From: Xiphias gladius
Taxonomy: Eukaryota; Chordata; Actinopteri; Istiophoriformes; Xiphiidae
Assembly (NCBI RefSeq): GCF_016859285.1
Contig: NC_053422.1
Coordinates: 12,819,501 to 12,883,500 of the forward strand
Direction of reading: 5' to 3'
DNA length: 64,000 nt
In this document: positions 28,590-42,156 of the stretch, one piece after another
Numbering within the stretch: the stretch's first letter is position 1
Layout of the letters: each line of letters opens with the position of its first letter
Program-made: the position numbers and the translations under genes
The notes under the pieces: model-generated
Database searches by the model: none
What the model saw: the letters and a program-made list of their open reading frames with translations, nothing else
What the model was told of the DNA's origin: nothing

Positions 28590-30095
28590 TAATTACAATT
28601 CTAACATGTTAAGCATGTTTACCATGTTCACCATCTTGGTTTAGCATGTTGGCATGCTAACATTTGCTATCTAGCTTTAAACACCAAGTACAGCTGAGGG
28701 CATGGGAAAGTCATTAGTTTTGCAGGTATTTGGTAATAAACCTGAACATGCTAACATACGAACATGCTCATAAAAAAAATGCTAACATGTTTAGCAGTTA
28801 CATGTTCACCAGATATTTTAGTTACTAAACTAATTAGTACTAAACACAAAGTACAGCTGTGGTTTTTGGTGGATATTATTAATTTAATAATTTTGGCAAA
28901 AATGTCAGTAAGTTAAGATACTATATGCTCACAGTGGCAATGCTAGCATGCTAAGCGGGTATATTTTTAACTATGTTCACCATCTTAATTTAGCATGTGA
29001 GCATGCTAACATTTGCTAATTAGCATTACACACAAAGCACAGCTTAGGCTGCTGTGAATGTTATTAGTTTTCCAAGTATTTGGTCAGAAACGTCAACATA
29101 TTAACACATGAACATGCTCGCAGAAGCAATCCTAACACGTTTAGCAGGTATATGTTCACCAGATATCTTAATTTAACATGTTTGCACGTTAATATATGGT
29201 AATTAGCACCAAACTCAAAATACAGTTGATGCTGATATGAATGTTGCACTTAATCATTTGTTCAGAATCAATATGCTAACATGCTAACAATGCGCACAAC
29301 AATGATGCTAAAATGCGAAGCAGGTATTATGTTTACCATGTTCAAGAGATCGTAGGTTAGCGTGTAGCATACTTATATACAGTGAATTCAGAAAGAATTC
29401 GGACCCCATCACTTTTTTCACATTTTGTTATGTTGCCGCCTTATGCTAAAATCGTTTAAATTCATTTTTTCCCTCATCAATCAACACTCAATAAACCATA
29501 ATGAAAAAAAAAAAAAACAGAATTTAGAATTTTTTGCAAATTTATTAAAATTGAAAAACTTAAAGATCACGTTGACATAAGTATTTAGACCCTTTGCTAT
29601 GACAGCATAAGGCTGTCACATAACAAAATGTGAAAAAAGTAAAGGGTTCTCAATACTTTCTGAAAGCACTGTAAGTAAATTACCGCTAAACACAAAGTAC
29701 ATCTTAGGCTGATAGCAAGGTATTGCAGGTATTTGGTCGTGAGCAAAAGTGTTGTACATGTTACATTTTTGACCTGATGATGGCGCTGAATAAAAAGTTT
29801 TGGGATTACCTAAATTATTACAGTTAATCCCAAGGGGAACATGAATGTTGGAACCAAATTTCAATCAATAGCTTTTGAGATGTTTCACTCACAACCCCGC
29901 ATGTAAACCTCATGGCTGCGCTATAGGAAAAGTCAGGAGGTCACCAAAGTTGTTAAGATTCATCATTTGGGAACTGTGTATGTTTGTAAATGGCACTCAA
30001 TCCAGTAGTTGTTGGAATATTTCAGTCTGGACCAACGTGATGGACCAAATGACCATCAAGACATCAGCATCCATAGAGCCATTACACCAGCATGG
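28590..30095 (+). repeat. 'Gctaacatgct' repeat with a ~178-bp tandem period
   Basis: The landmark TTCACC/TTCAAG recurs at 28627, 28805, 28976, 29155 and 29341, with spacings of 178, 171, 179 and 186 bp. Each unit also carries AGCATG-GCATGCTAACA, AACACAAAGTACAGCT and GTATTTGG. Further on, blocks such as GATGATGGCGCTGAA and TTTCAGTCTGGACCAACGTG (30019-30038) complete a longer interspersed element known from percomorphs. The array is interrupted by the element at 29380-29671. A shorter copy lies at about 32980-33175. Confidence 0.75.
29380..29671. mobile_element. Tc1/mariner-type miniature element nested in the tandem repeat
   Basis: It starts CAGTGAATTCAGAAAGAATT and ends with the near inverse AATACTTTCTGAAAGCACTG, flanked by TA on both sides as expected for Tc1/mariner insertion. 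The inverted ends extend over about 55-60 bp and include CACATTTTGTTATG versus CATAACAAAATGTG. At 292 bp it has no transposase. The flanking repeat resumes directly after it, so it inserted later. Confidence 0.8.
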
Positions 30096-31627
30096 CTAAG
30101 AACTCTAATAATTTTGTCTTTATTTTGTTCTATAATAGTTATAAATCTTGCTCTTGAAAATGACTAATTTTATTACCAATTTATTAACATCTATAGCTGC
30201 AGATTTGATGGATTAAAACCCTTTTGTGATATCTTATTAACACTATTATTTTCACATCTGTAATGATTATCACATTTGAGTATTCTTTTTAATCAATAAA
30301 GTATTGATTTCACTTATAAAATGATAAAAAAAAATGATGATAAATCCCACACAGGTGATGAGATGTCTTACTTTGACTGAGTCAAGTCTTCAATTTAAAA
30401 TCTAAACAAAGGGTAGCTAACTGCAACAAATATTTTGTGTTTTTAAACACTAAATGATGAATTCAAATTTTCAAAATTGGAACACTTTAACTCTCGGTCA
30501 ACCATATTTGCTGATTTTGCATATTGTAAATTCATTTGCTGAGTTTTATTACACTGAAGAACCCTAACCTAGCTTTTCAGTCAACTTGCTTTATTTATAG
30601 TGAGGTCACATACTAATGCATGTTTAAGGCATTATACCGTCATACTGTGCATATTAAGTCTGTAGTCACTGCAACATTAATAGATTCAACACCCAGCACA
30701 GTGAATCAACATGACAGATTATTGTTTTTCCTTTTCAGTAACAAGTCATAAGTGTTTATGGTCATCGTATCAGTATTTGGCACGTACACTGGTAGCCTAA
30801 GGTTACACCCAAGCAAGAAAAGTCTCGTTTCTGCCATTAGTGCACTGCAATTATCATGTGTGCCAAGATTTATAATAGATACAAGTAAAGACCAACTCTT
30901 AGCTGGCAGGCAGAGGACTGTTTGGGCTTGTCAGCCACAGCATTCACCTCATCCTCTGCTGCCTGACCTTGATCTCCAAGAGGTCTTTCATCTCTCTCTC
31001 AGGATCTCTGTGAACCTGTGGAATTTGAGAAGCCGAGCACCGACGCTCCCATGGGGTTTGTTGCAGCCGAAGGGGTGCCGAAACAGAGCTCCCAGTCACA
31101 GCGACATTGCTTTCAGGAATGCTGAGGAATCTCCTAACAAGGACACAGGTCATGCTGTCAGCACAGTGTGACCACTGTTGTCCTCAGAGCAAATGTCACC
31201 CCAGGGGAAACACCTACGGAACCTGCTCCTCATCCCTGTCATAAAATCTCCGCTGGTACTGTTCCTGCACCGTGAATGGTGTAGTGTTGACAGATTAAGT
31301 GTAAGGTATATTCCCTCAGAAATATAGACGGAAATCATTGAGGATGGGGAGGAAGGTAGCAGGCACAAGGCCAGAGAAGTGTAAATGTGTAACTCTGTAA
31401 GCATGCTGTGTGTGATGCTGGTATCATTGCATGTCTCTGTGCTACAGAGAGTGAGCACAAGACATTTCCTTTGTGCCTATGTGTCTGGCATTAAGCAACT
31501 TGGCCTCTGTTTCTCTGTGGATTCCTCTCTTTCCGTCCTCGTTTCGCTCTTCCTCACAAAAGGTTCTGCTTGTGTTCATTTCCAGCACTGTAAAATAATA
31601 CAGGACACAAGAAACAGTTACGATTAT

Positions 31628-31925
31628 TAAAGGAGTACTTCAACATTTTGGGGAATATGCTTATTTGCTTCCTTGCTGAGAGTTCGATGAGAAGATTGAT
31701 ACAACTCGCACAACTGCACAGTAAATAAATAGCTAAAGCTAGCCGTCACTTGGCGTAGCTTAGCATGAATACTGGTAACAAAATCAGTCTACAATCACTT
31801 CTAAGGCTCCCTAGCTATCACATTATAACTTTTTTCTTTAATCTGTACAAAAACTGAAGGGTAAAAACGATGGTTTGTGGTTTTATGGGGGGTTATGTGT
31901 TGGACTAAAAAGTGATGGCACCTGA
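31628..31925 (+). mobile_element. Interspersed repeat 'AAAGGAGTACTTCAACATTTTGG'-type
   Basis: The sequence TTTTGGGGAATATGCTTATT, followed by GAGAGTTCGATGAGAAGATTG, CGTAGCTTAGCAT and finally TGTGGTTTTATGGGGGGTTA, matches a very common percomorph interspersed repeat. I know it from general familiarity with fish sequence and do not name the family. Confidence 0.6.
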
Positions 31926-32979
31926 CCTGTATTTCAGCAAACTATATCAAAGTTTCTTACACATGATGGAAACTTTCCAGAAATTTTTTATCAATTTTTC
32001 AACCTGTATTAATTGATGTGTATGGTAAGCTGTCTTGCCCAAGAAAAGAAAAAAAAACTTTCAGGGTCCAGTGTCCCACCTGTCTCCTGTCTGTTGTACG
32101 GTACAATAGCAGTTCCTTGTCAAACATGTGTTTCGAGGCTCATTCAGTTTTCAGAAGGGGCACCTGAAGGATATTTGACAGTTCAAAGATAAAAATCTGC
32201 CTTAGAACAGAAAAAAAAAACTGTTTCTGGTCATCTATCTTTCTTTTCCAAAACCATTTGTTTTCTTGGAGTTCATTAATTTTTTAGGTCTAGGGTCACA
32301 GGGGGCTGGAGCCTAGAAACAAGATCCGAGCCTGCTTTGGTTGGTGGAAAAAGTGTAAATAAAGACTCAGAGTGACAGACAATCTTTCTAGTCTATCACA
32401 GGACTAATACAGACCCTCACAGTCCCAACTTTAAACTATAAATTCACTTGATTTGCTCTTCTTTGAATGCAACTGAACGCAGCGAGAACATGTCATCTCC
32501 AGATGAAATGAAATTCCTGGACTGGGAATCGACCCCGTGACACTGACACACTGATGCCTCTGTTTGATGGTGTAATTTTTTCCCACTGCAGACCATGAGA
32601 GCCACATCACAGATGTGTGCTCATTTAGACATGGACACCAGGTGGGACAGTCATTTTGTTGGTCACCCTTTGGCTATTTAGCATCTGGTCAACTGAGTGG
32701 GACTTCTGGTTGTTGAGAAGGCCAGATGTGGACATGTGTAGAGCCTTTTGCATAAGTGATTTATTTAACAGCACCCCAGAGAATATGACTTAGACTAAAG
32801 AATTAGATTTCAGTACTATAAGGCTGTAATTAAATGGCTACTACTTTTAGAAACTGCTTTTCTTGAATGAGTCCAGATGACAGGTTATGAGGAAAACTAC
32901 AGGACGAAGTGTCTAATGCCATGCTACTTTGGTGCTTTGACCTAAATGCTACCACCAGTGTGGCAACTTCCTCACAATG

Positions 32980-33175
32980 ACAATGCTAACATGCTTAACA
33001 CGATGTTAAGCAGGTATAATGTTTACCTATTCACCATTTTAGTTTAGTGTGTAAGAATGCTAACACTCGCTATTTAGCACTAGAAGTACAGCTGGGGCCG
33101 ATTGGAATGTAAGTGTTAATGTCAATGTTAGCTTTGCAAGTATTTAATTATAAACCAAGGTACTGGACAAATTGG
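32980..33175 (+). repeat. Short copy of the 'gctaacatgct' repeat
   Basis: It carries ACAATGCTAACATGCTTAAC, CACCATTTTAGTTTAG, AGTACAGCTGGGGC and GCAAGTATTTAATTATAAACC. These are the same ordered blocks as in one unit of the array at 28590-29379. Confidence 0.65.
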
Positions 33176-33309
33176 CTTGCTGTGGTGCTAAAGTAAAAGT
33201 AACTCATATATACTCACATGGGTAAAACATTTGCTTCATGGGTGAAATATTTATCTTGGTCAGCCTCTCAGTTCAGCATTAGTATGCTACGACATAGAGC
33301 CTGCAGGCT

Positions 33310-33640
33310 ACACCAGCGGTTCCCAACCTAGATGATTGGACCTGATGTAAATCTGAGTTTTCACAATTTAATTAAAGGAATAATAGAGAAAAAAATGCTT
33401 ATTTAGGTTACACAAAATTATAGTGTTTTTTTTGTACAACTTCTCACTAATTGCTTTTTTTTCTTGTGATATAATGGATACTTTTCACCTCTTTTTGCCT
33501 TTAAAAAATGTTTAAATGAAATAATCGAGATGACAAAATTACTTAAAACTCACGTGCACATTGAGGCCTTAACCCGTCACACGTAGATATTGCTTCACGT
33601 TTAGGTGTCACAAGCCAAAGGTTGCGAAGTACTGGCCTAC
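33310..33640. mobile_element. Repeat with 'CGGTTCCCAACC' and 'AAGGTTGCGAAGTACTGG' ends
   Basis: The two ends are near inverses of one another (CCAGCGGTTCCCAACCT against AGGTTGCGAAGTACTGG), and the interior is AT-rich without a reading frame. This fits a non-autonomous DNA transposon. A 5' portion of the same type begins at about 59530, and a further partial copy appears at about 61930-62195. Confidence 0.6.
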
Positions 33641-36600
33641 AGCAGAAGTTCTCTGAGGGACTAGATCTTTTTATTCCATCTAATTCTCACAGATAACTGG
33701 CTAAACATAGATGACATAATGCTGTGCTTAGGTATACCCAGTGTATGGATGACATTATAAAGATATGCTGAGTATTAAGTGAGAGCTGCAACCTCACTGC
33801 AACCTCACTACTGTTTTCTGGTTGTCAAAAATGATTTTAGGGAAAGTAGAAAGACGAGGCGTGTTGATGGGAAAAAAAACTGTAAATAAAACGTCTTCAC
33901 AAAATAACTCTGGGAATACATTGAACAACTACAGTCCTAAGATATTTAACAGAGGGAACATTGTATTTTTCCTCAACGTCATGTCTGTCTCTTTAGGTCA
34001 GTAACCTCCCTGCTCAACCCCCAACCCTCCAATCCTCAACACTCTTTCTCTGACCCATTCACACACCTCTCACACTTTCCAAGATGATTCATTTATGAAA
34101 ACAAAAAAAGTGGAGGAAAGGCTGTCATGTTCATTAACATCTGACCACTTTTCGGGGAAGTGAGTAATTAGTTTGTCACCGTATGAAGGGCGAGAGAAGA
34201 AAACAAACGAGGGAAAGTGAAAATGAGAGCCATCGGGTTACTGGCCACCTGTGTCACTTGAGTTTGACGCTCCTCATAATTATTCAGTGTTTGTGCAGGA
34301 TTCCCTAATATATCTCATTACTGGTAGCTGTCTGGGCTGTTCAGCCAGGAGGAGAGCAGCGTGGAGGATTCCAGATGAGTGGGTATGTGTGAGCAGGCAT
34401 ACCTTAAATTTCCGTGGAAATGGTGCTGTGGCACTGAGTCAAGTCAAAACCTGTAATAGCTCCATATTTTACTAACAGATTTCCTCCCTTATATATGTTT
34501 CCTCATGAGCAAATTAGGCTGTGTTAAATCATTTTTTACAGCAAGGTAGGGAACTAATACGTGGCCCCTTCTGCCCATTATAATGCCAACATGGTGGGCT
34601 GGGGGATCAAGACTTGTATGACAAGCTGTGAGGGCCTCATGACAGTTTCTCTAAGCAAACGTGGATTTATTAACAGAATCACTGCATGTTCTTCTGACTC
34701 TTTAATCTGGTAATTGGCTTCAGATTCAAACAAGCCATCTGGAGCTTAAAACAGAAGAATGAACCTTTCATAACAATCCTATAGCTCTTGACCCGCTGTC
34801 AGCCAGACCCTCTCATCACTAAGGAACAGCAGAAACTGGATCCTTTTTAGAGTGAAGTTCTTTAAAGAGCAGGGCTGTGAAGCAGGACTGTGTCCCCTTT
34901 CTCCTCTCCAGCTTGTGGCTCAGTGTTTTATGGCCCCCTTTTTTAAAATCTGGATGTACAGTATTTAATCACTTCACTCTGTCCCTTTTCATCAAAGCCC
35001 TCCAATCCCGTCTGTCTGTCCTCTATATCTCATCATCAGGTCAAAACAGAAGCAATATTTTCCACATTCCAGTCCATGTGTTGTTGCAGCACTTGACAAT
35101 GAGCTTGATCTGTGCCAGGAATGGCCTTTTCAGACGTCAGATTTTCCCCTCTGATAAATATCTCATCCTCCTGTTCAGCAGATACCCCGCTTGCCGTGGG
35201 TCCCTGGTTCTCCTGCAGGGCCTTGTGGGTACGTACTCAGCCCGACTTCCCCTTGGCATGATGTCATTTCAGTTTGGCTGCATGTACTGTAAGAGGGAAA
35301 GAAAAAAAGGAGAACACATTTAGCAAAAACAGAACTAAGGAATGCAAACTGACTGACTGCGATGAAATCCATCAGGAGAGAGTTGGAGAATGCTTCTCCT
35401 CATATCTTTAACCAGTCTGGGCAGAGTGAAGTGTAGGAAGGAGTCTGCTGCTGAGATCAGAAATCGTCCCAAACAGCATTCCTTTGCTCCAACCGCTGGC
35501 CTCCCTTAACAACCCTAAGACATCTCTTTGTCCTGGATATAAAGAAAAGTGAAGGGCATCTGTTTGCTTAATCAAGTAATTCATGGTTACAACAAGAATT
35601 ATTGGCAAAATTAATCAATTTATCACTATTAAGTCACTTCACACTTTTTTTGCCAAAATGCCTGGTTTTTAGCCACAAATATATTATTAATAAGTAAACA
35701 AATGCATATGCTAATATTATTTCTCAGCAAATTGATGCTGAAAAAATGGGACAAATATGGGTTTAAACTGGTATATCATTTCTTATTTGAACCAGATACA
35801 ATGAAGATCAAACCCTATGATCTTTGACTCTTATGTTTGTTTTAGTTTCCCTTTTTTTATCACTAATATTATTCCTTAGGGGACCTTAAACAAAGCTTGG
35901 CCCTGAAAACAATGCCATCCAACAGGGAAATTAACAAAACCAAATAAATTTGATGTGTTCAGTTCCTCATGAAAAAATACTTTTCACACAGAAATACTTT
36001 CCACACAACCTCCCAGTAGGATGAAAAGTGCCAAAATACCTGATAGAAACTAAAGAATGACAGGAACCGAAGCGTGGGTTTAATATTTGGGTAATGGCTG
36101 GTTAAGTGATACCAAAAAAAACAAATTTCTTGGGGAATGCTAGAAATCTTGTGAAATGTAAGTTGTTTGGTGAGACCAGAGAAAATACAGAATAGGCTCT
36201 GCATCTGCGATCAACAGTGTCAACTGAACTGTAAGTGACCGGAGGCAAAGCTGCCATGCAGATGTTATATGTTGTGGAAAATGCAAACATATGAGCCTCC
36301 AGTAGAATGATAGGCCTGATCGCTGCTAAGTCTTCATCACAGCGGTATGGTTTGAATATCAAGAAATCATCACAAGAGGCTATGATAGAAACACAGCATG
36401 GGCAAATGCAAACCATCCAACCACAGGAGATGGATCAAACTTCCTAAGGCTATTTCCGTGGAGGAGAGGGAAACAAAAAGCATTCAGGTCGTTTGAGCAG
36501 AAGAACAAATCTGCTGTAAAGGAATCAGTAAACAGACCCAAATATTTACAGCCTCAGAGCGAACATTCCCACTGACAGTCATCTGTGAGTCTCTCGATCG

Positions 36601-37029
36601 TGTCAGTTGAGTATCACTGATGAGTCTGCTCCTTAAAAGATACTTACCTCCCACCTGCATTTCCTTCTTTGACCCTTTAAGTATGTGAGTATGATTCTGT
36701 GGCAGCTCCCTGTCTACCTGCACTGATAAGTTTTTCTCCCACTGAGGAAACTCAACCAGCTTTGCCTGTAGATTTCTTTAAAAATACACAGTTGTCCATG
36801 ACAACCTAACTTGTCACCTCATCACAACTGTAATCACTTATGTAACTTTCATATTGATTAGTCATATTTGATGTATAAATATATCTTTAATATGTATCGC
36901 CATGTATACCATCAATCTCGTTGAAAACGTGCCTTTTTCTTTTTTTTTTTAAATATTCCTAATAAATAAACTTCTTGTATGTGTTCTGTATCTGTTCAAT
37001 TCTGCCACAAACATAAAAGGTAAAATATG

Positions 37030-37465
37030 TTATTTAAAGCTGACTTAACTGATTTTGTGGCCTCTTGGGGGCAGCATAACAAACGGAAATGAACTTGTTA
37101 TGGTGAATGTGTTAGCAAACAGTTGCTAATGCACGCAGCCATCAGTCACAGAGCAACAGTAGCATCCATTTGGAGTTGTGTTTCTACCACTTGATGAATG
37201 TAAGTCCAATATTCACTCTACTTTTGGGTCTAGTTTGGTCTCTGCCAACTCCTGAGAAAAATATCTGGATCTTTAGCTCCTAAATACTCTTATGTTCATG
37301 AGCTAGCTAGCTCTGTCTGCTATTCGGTGCTAGCCTGGTTAGCGTTCAGTGGGTTCATTGGAGCCTTTCAGCTGAAAACAACATGCTGCAGCTGGAAACA
37401 AGTATGATGAGAGCAGATTTGCATGCCAGAAAAAGCCAAACAATGAGCTAAAAGATGTAACCACA
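37030..37465 (-). mobile_element. Second copy of the GCTGCCCCCAAGTGG repeat, inverted
   Basis: CCTCTTGGGGGCAGC at 37061-37075 and CAATGAGCTAAAAG at about 37441 are inverse counterparts of landmarks in the 21225-21720 copy, in the same relative order on the opposite strand. Confidence 0.5.
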
Positions 37466-40432
37466 AGACCCAAGACAAGATCCTTTTCGCATTAGTTATC
37501 TGATCCACTGATTAGTTATCTGATCCAAATATAATTTAGTGCAGCTGTAACAGATAGGGTTTTATTTTATATTTTTCCACTTAGCCTGTTGGTTATGATA
37601 ATATTTTAGTAACCCGCCTCCATAACTTTTAGTTTTTTTTTTTTTTTTTTTACATAGATTTCACTTCCAAATAAGACATTTACACAAACATTTAAATGTA
37701 AGACAGGCTAGTTTGATAATCATTTTTGATCTCTCGCCTCTTGTATCAGAGTAAACAGCTTTCCACCAGATCAAGGCCGAGGAGGCCTGAGTGGAATGTT
37801 CCGGAATGTTATCGCCGCAGCTCTTTGCTCCAGACAAACGTCACAGGCCCCACCCACAGGAACAACGCGGTTGCCAGGTAACGAAAAAAGCCTCGATAGT
37901 GGCCACCGTGTGGTCTGTTAACTGTGTGTGGGCGTGCGAACATTTAGCCCAGACCTTGAACACAAGAGAGAAAAAAAAAAAAAAAAACACCTTTGAGGAG
38001 TAAAGCCGTTCATGCTTGTAAGAAACAGCCGGGATTAGGTTGCACCACAGCTACTCATAAACCCATTACTGAGTTTGAATGTAAAGTCCTTCCTACCTTC
38101 TTAGTAAGTGCTAGCTAGTTTCAGGGTAGTGATTCACTTAATCGGGCTGCACCATTAAAATTTAAGAAATATCTTTGCAACTGCAGACTTCAGTGATCTA
38201 TAGCACTCTCCAGTGGAGAGCAGTGAACTTTGTGAACAGGTGCAAAAGATACGTCTTTGCTAAATTTATATATTGTTTTGTTTTATTTATGTATGGATAC
38301 ATGAAAAAATGTGTGTAGTAGTATTCATACAGTTTAGAATGAGTAAAAGAAATATCAGATCATGCCAAGCTAACTGACATCATGTAGGCATCCAGTCAAA
38401 CATTACTGGTATAATGTTTCATAAATTGAAGCTGCATTGTGTTATTTCTGTGAAATGTAATTTAAATTATTCCAGATTCACATCATTATTTAACAGCATT
38501 TATGGCGTTACAGGTCAGATGTTTTAACCATACTCCATGTTATCTCTTTTACTCTTCACATTAAACGGGTCATATATTAGCAAGTTTAGTTAATATTATT
38601 AGTTTTGTCATTTACATCAGTAAGCGACACAACAGTTACACTTGACAATTACTGAGTGTAAATATTGAGTATACAGCTATTCTCCATGTATTTATGTTTT
38701 TATTTGTATGTTTCTTATTGTTTTCTCTCATTGTATTTCGTTAATTAACCCCCAAATCTGTGACATTGGTGGTTTTCGTCCTCTGAAAAGAAGTAGGTGA
38801 TGGAGGAGGCGATCCAGAATTCAGCTCCGACAAACAGAGCTGGGAGGCTGCCAGACCTCTGCAGCTGCTGATCCTCGCAGTTACATGCAGTATTAATTAA
38901 GTGAGACTGCCGCCCAACAAAAAACAACAGCAATGTACTTAACCCCTTTCAGGCTCACTAAACAGACACTTTCCTGGGGGATATACTTAACAACTTGACT
39001 GTGAAAAAAGAGAAACTTCTTCGGCCATTCACTCTTTCCAACAAACACATGAAAGGTCCTAACAAGAGCTAAATTATCAGTGCATGTGTTGAGCTACCAC
39101 TGCATTCCCACTTGTCCAAGACACCTAGTACAGGGATTTTTATGATTCTGACTCTGCCAGAGCTGTGTGAGTTGAATGAAGAGCTGAGTAAGCCAAAAAA
39201 GTGCAGTGGGAGGTTTTCATGGTTATGAAAAAATATCTAAAAAGGACAGGAACGCGGCTTCTCTTGCTGCATTCTTTCCTTCTTCAGGAATTTACTGAGG
39301 TTTGGCCATGCTCTTCTTACTGGAGCCCTGTCCTGCTCGCCTGGGAATAACAAGGCCCGCCATTTGTTGTCCCTGCACACTTTGAACAGAGAAGCTGTGG
39401 ACTGCACTTCAGATCTGTCCAAGTGCTCAGGGCGACTCCACACCCACAGTGTGATCTTTTAAACACCGCATATCACACAGAAATAAAGCGAGCCCCCGCT
39501 CCCAGTGTCAGAGACAGACTCCTGAGAGCCATAGAGCTCGATTTCCTGAGAATAATGCTCTCTATGCAGATCAACCACAAGCTCCGGTTCAGGGTTTTGT
39601 CCCCATGACTGGTTCTCTTTTCAGCTGCGGACGGATTGATGAAGCGATGACGCTCGTAATTGGATTCCAGCAAGCCACGTCTCTGCTCTGTGCTCAGCTG
39701 GAGTTTATTGTTTTTTGACCAGCATTTAATCCACGGCTGATTGGTGTCTATAAATGCAACAGACAGGAGACTGCACAGAGATTTACAGCTCCAAAAAGAC
39801 ATCAGTGCCGTAACAAAACATTCCAGCGACAACGGTTTAATTGTAAACTTATCTAAAGGTTATCCACAGCCAGATGAACAAAAAGCCCAGAGGACATGAG
39901 CGTCTGTGAATCTGGGATGATCACATAAGCTTTGTAAATGCGCGTCTGTTTATAATAAGTGGTAGAATCCAAAACACCCCTAGCAAATCCAAAGAAAACT
40001 TGGAGAAAAACTTGTCTGACACCAGGAAAGTCTTTAGAGGACGCTGAGAAGGAGACGCTCTGTACCAGCAAAACCAGTGAAAACAGTTAATAAATGTCAC
40101 AGTCACTCCACCTGTCCTATATTTCTTTACCCACCAAATATTTTAATCAGAAAGAAGAGAAGGGAAAGGGAGGATGTACTATTTTTTTTAAAATAAAGTC
40201 ACTTCTCCTTTCAGTGTCCTCATTAGCTTGTTAGGAGAGTATTCATTGTGTAATCCTGATTAAAAATCACAACCCTTGGTTATCATTTTAACACACACTA
40301 ATCCAGTGCATCTGACATCTTGCACCAATTGTTGCTTTTTTTTTTTCTCCCTGAAGCATGCGAAGCAGCACAAATGTCTGCTGGCTCAGAGCAGGCAGTG
40401 GGACGAGTGACAACAGTCTGTAACCACACACA

Positions 40433-40435
40433 GAA

Positions 40436-40466
<31 letters not shown>

Positions 40467-40470
40467 GAGG
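40433..40470. repeat. (GA)n microsatellite
   Basis: A run of GA dinucleotides with one CA interruption. The open frames on both strands across it are artefacts. Confidence 0.9.
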
Positions 40471-41999
40471 CACACAAGGTGGCTGAGGTGGCCAAAGCCT
40501 GATCTCAGTACAGACAAGGCTGGGCTGCAGCTGTGTGTCCTCACATTCAACTCCCATCCAGATCCAGATTAGTAACACTATTACTCAGCCAAGACCTGGT
40601 CCCAATGACACTTGGACTTAAATAAACTGGGATATGCACTCACACAAGTTTGACCTCTTTATCTCTCTATTGATGTATCTACCTACATTACATTACATTA
40701 CATCATACATTATAACTATTCCCAATTAAATAACAGTTAAGGCACCCTGTAGAGTTTTTGACCACTACTGGTGTTGTAAAGGCAAAGTTTAATGAAATGA
40801 TCCTGTTGTTGCTTTTTCTTTGAGTTTTACCACCACATGTGCAACGATGCACATTTACATTGCAATGGTGGGGCTTGTGTGATTTAATTCATAACAGCGG
40901 AACACAACTCACTGCAGCGAACATCAATTCGATCTGAGCGTGAAAGTTCATTCAAACTATCGTCAATGCATCCTGACGTCTTCCCATAAAATATGACTGA
41001 AAGCTCTAGAAAGAAGAAGCAAGAAGGATTTAAATTCATCAAAATAAGCTTGACTTTGTAATGTGCAATTCTGCATGTTGTGAGTTATATGTATATCAAA
41101 AAAACTATAAAACTTTTATCTAATATAATATCTATTTTAAGCTGTACCCCAAATCTAGCGTGAACATTCAAAATGTTTTATAAGGTCGAGGACTCATTCA
41201 GTAAGGCCATAAGGCCTCATAAAGCAACTAAACGGTAGCTGTAAATCTGTGAGTCTTTGCTGACCTGCACCCTGCTGCAGTGATGTAAAAGTGTACCACA
41301 GGGCGCGTCAGTATACCGTGACGTCACTGTTGGGTGTGTTTACAAGTGCAAAAGACGTGAAGCTTGCAGCCTGAGGGGGCAGTCAAAAACTGCTTTCCAG
41401 TCTGGCGTTTGAGTTACTCTTTCGGGGTTTCAGTGTGAAATGTTGAATGTTTCAATAAAAGCTCCCCAGGGTAACTTTAATTTTGTCAGTGCATATTTTC
41501 TCTTTCGTGTTTCCCATCATGTCAAGGCAATTTTCATGACTCTCTACCAGCTCCTGTGCTGCGTACAGCATTTGTGTTGCCGTCACTTTCTATTCTCATG
41601 CAGGTTCCGTGTAGTCAGAGGGTGTTGTTGAATTATGAGCCTGCGACTTGGCAGGGTGTTGAATGACTGTCAGCTTAAAGAGCGACGGTTCACCGGCTCC
41701 ACCGCAGAACCAAAGGAACTCTACTCAGCCGCCAAGTCCCAGATGCCCTCTAGTCACCCACAACAAGCACCCCGAGGACACGAGAAAACCACAGAGGGTT
41801 TAACCTGCTGTCATTAGGTCCCCTAATATTTAGATTTTTCCTCACTTCGCACAAAAAACAAACAAACTGCACAGTCATAAAAACTTCACTACGAATGTGT
41901 GTTTTCCAGCAAGCTGTTTCACAGTCACATGTTTTACATTTGGGTTAGGAAACCAGCAAATCTGAAATGACAAACCTGCTTCTCTTACTTTTATGTACA

Positions 42000-42156
42000 C
42001 TAGAAATAATTAAACAATTAATCTTTTCAAGTCATTTTTCAAGCAAAATGTAGAACATTCACCACTTCCACATTCTGCAATGAAAGAGAAAATAATTAAT
42101 CTAGAAAATAATCTGTGGAGTAATTGATAATGGAAAAAATCATGAGTTGCAGCCCT
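42000..42156. mobile_element. Partial copy of the palindromic GCTGCAACTAA repeat
   Basis: AATAATTAATCTAGAAAATAA is followed by GTAATTGATAATGG and an end of GAGTTGCAGCCCTGC, the expected right terminus of the family. Confidence 0.5.

Noticed and set aside
34877..35323. 148-codon open frame in the gene-poor interval
   Set aside because: No domain, no coding-like composition, and no plausible partner exons nearby.
41319..41326. Palindromic CRE site TGACGTCA
   Set aside because: A perfect CREB site, but it is far from any recognised promoter and an 8-bp match is expected by chance about once per 65 kb.
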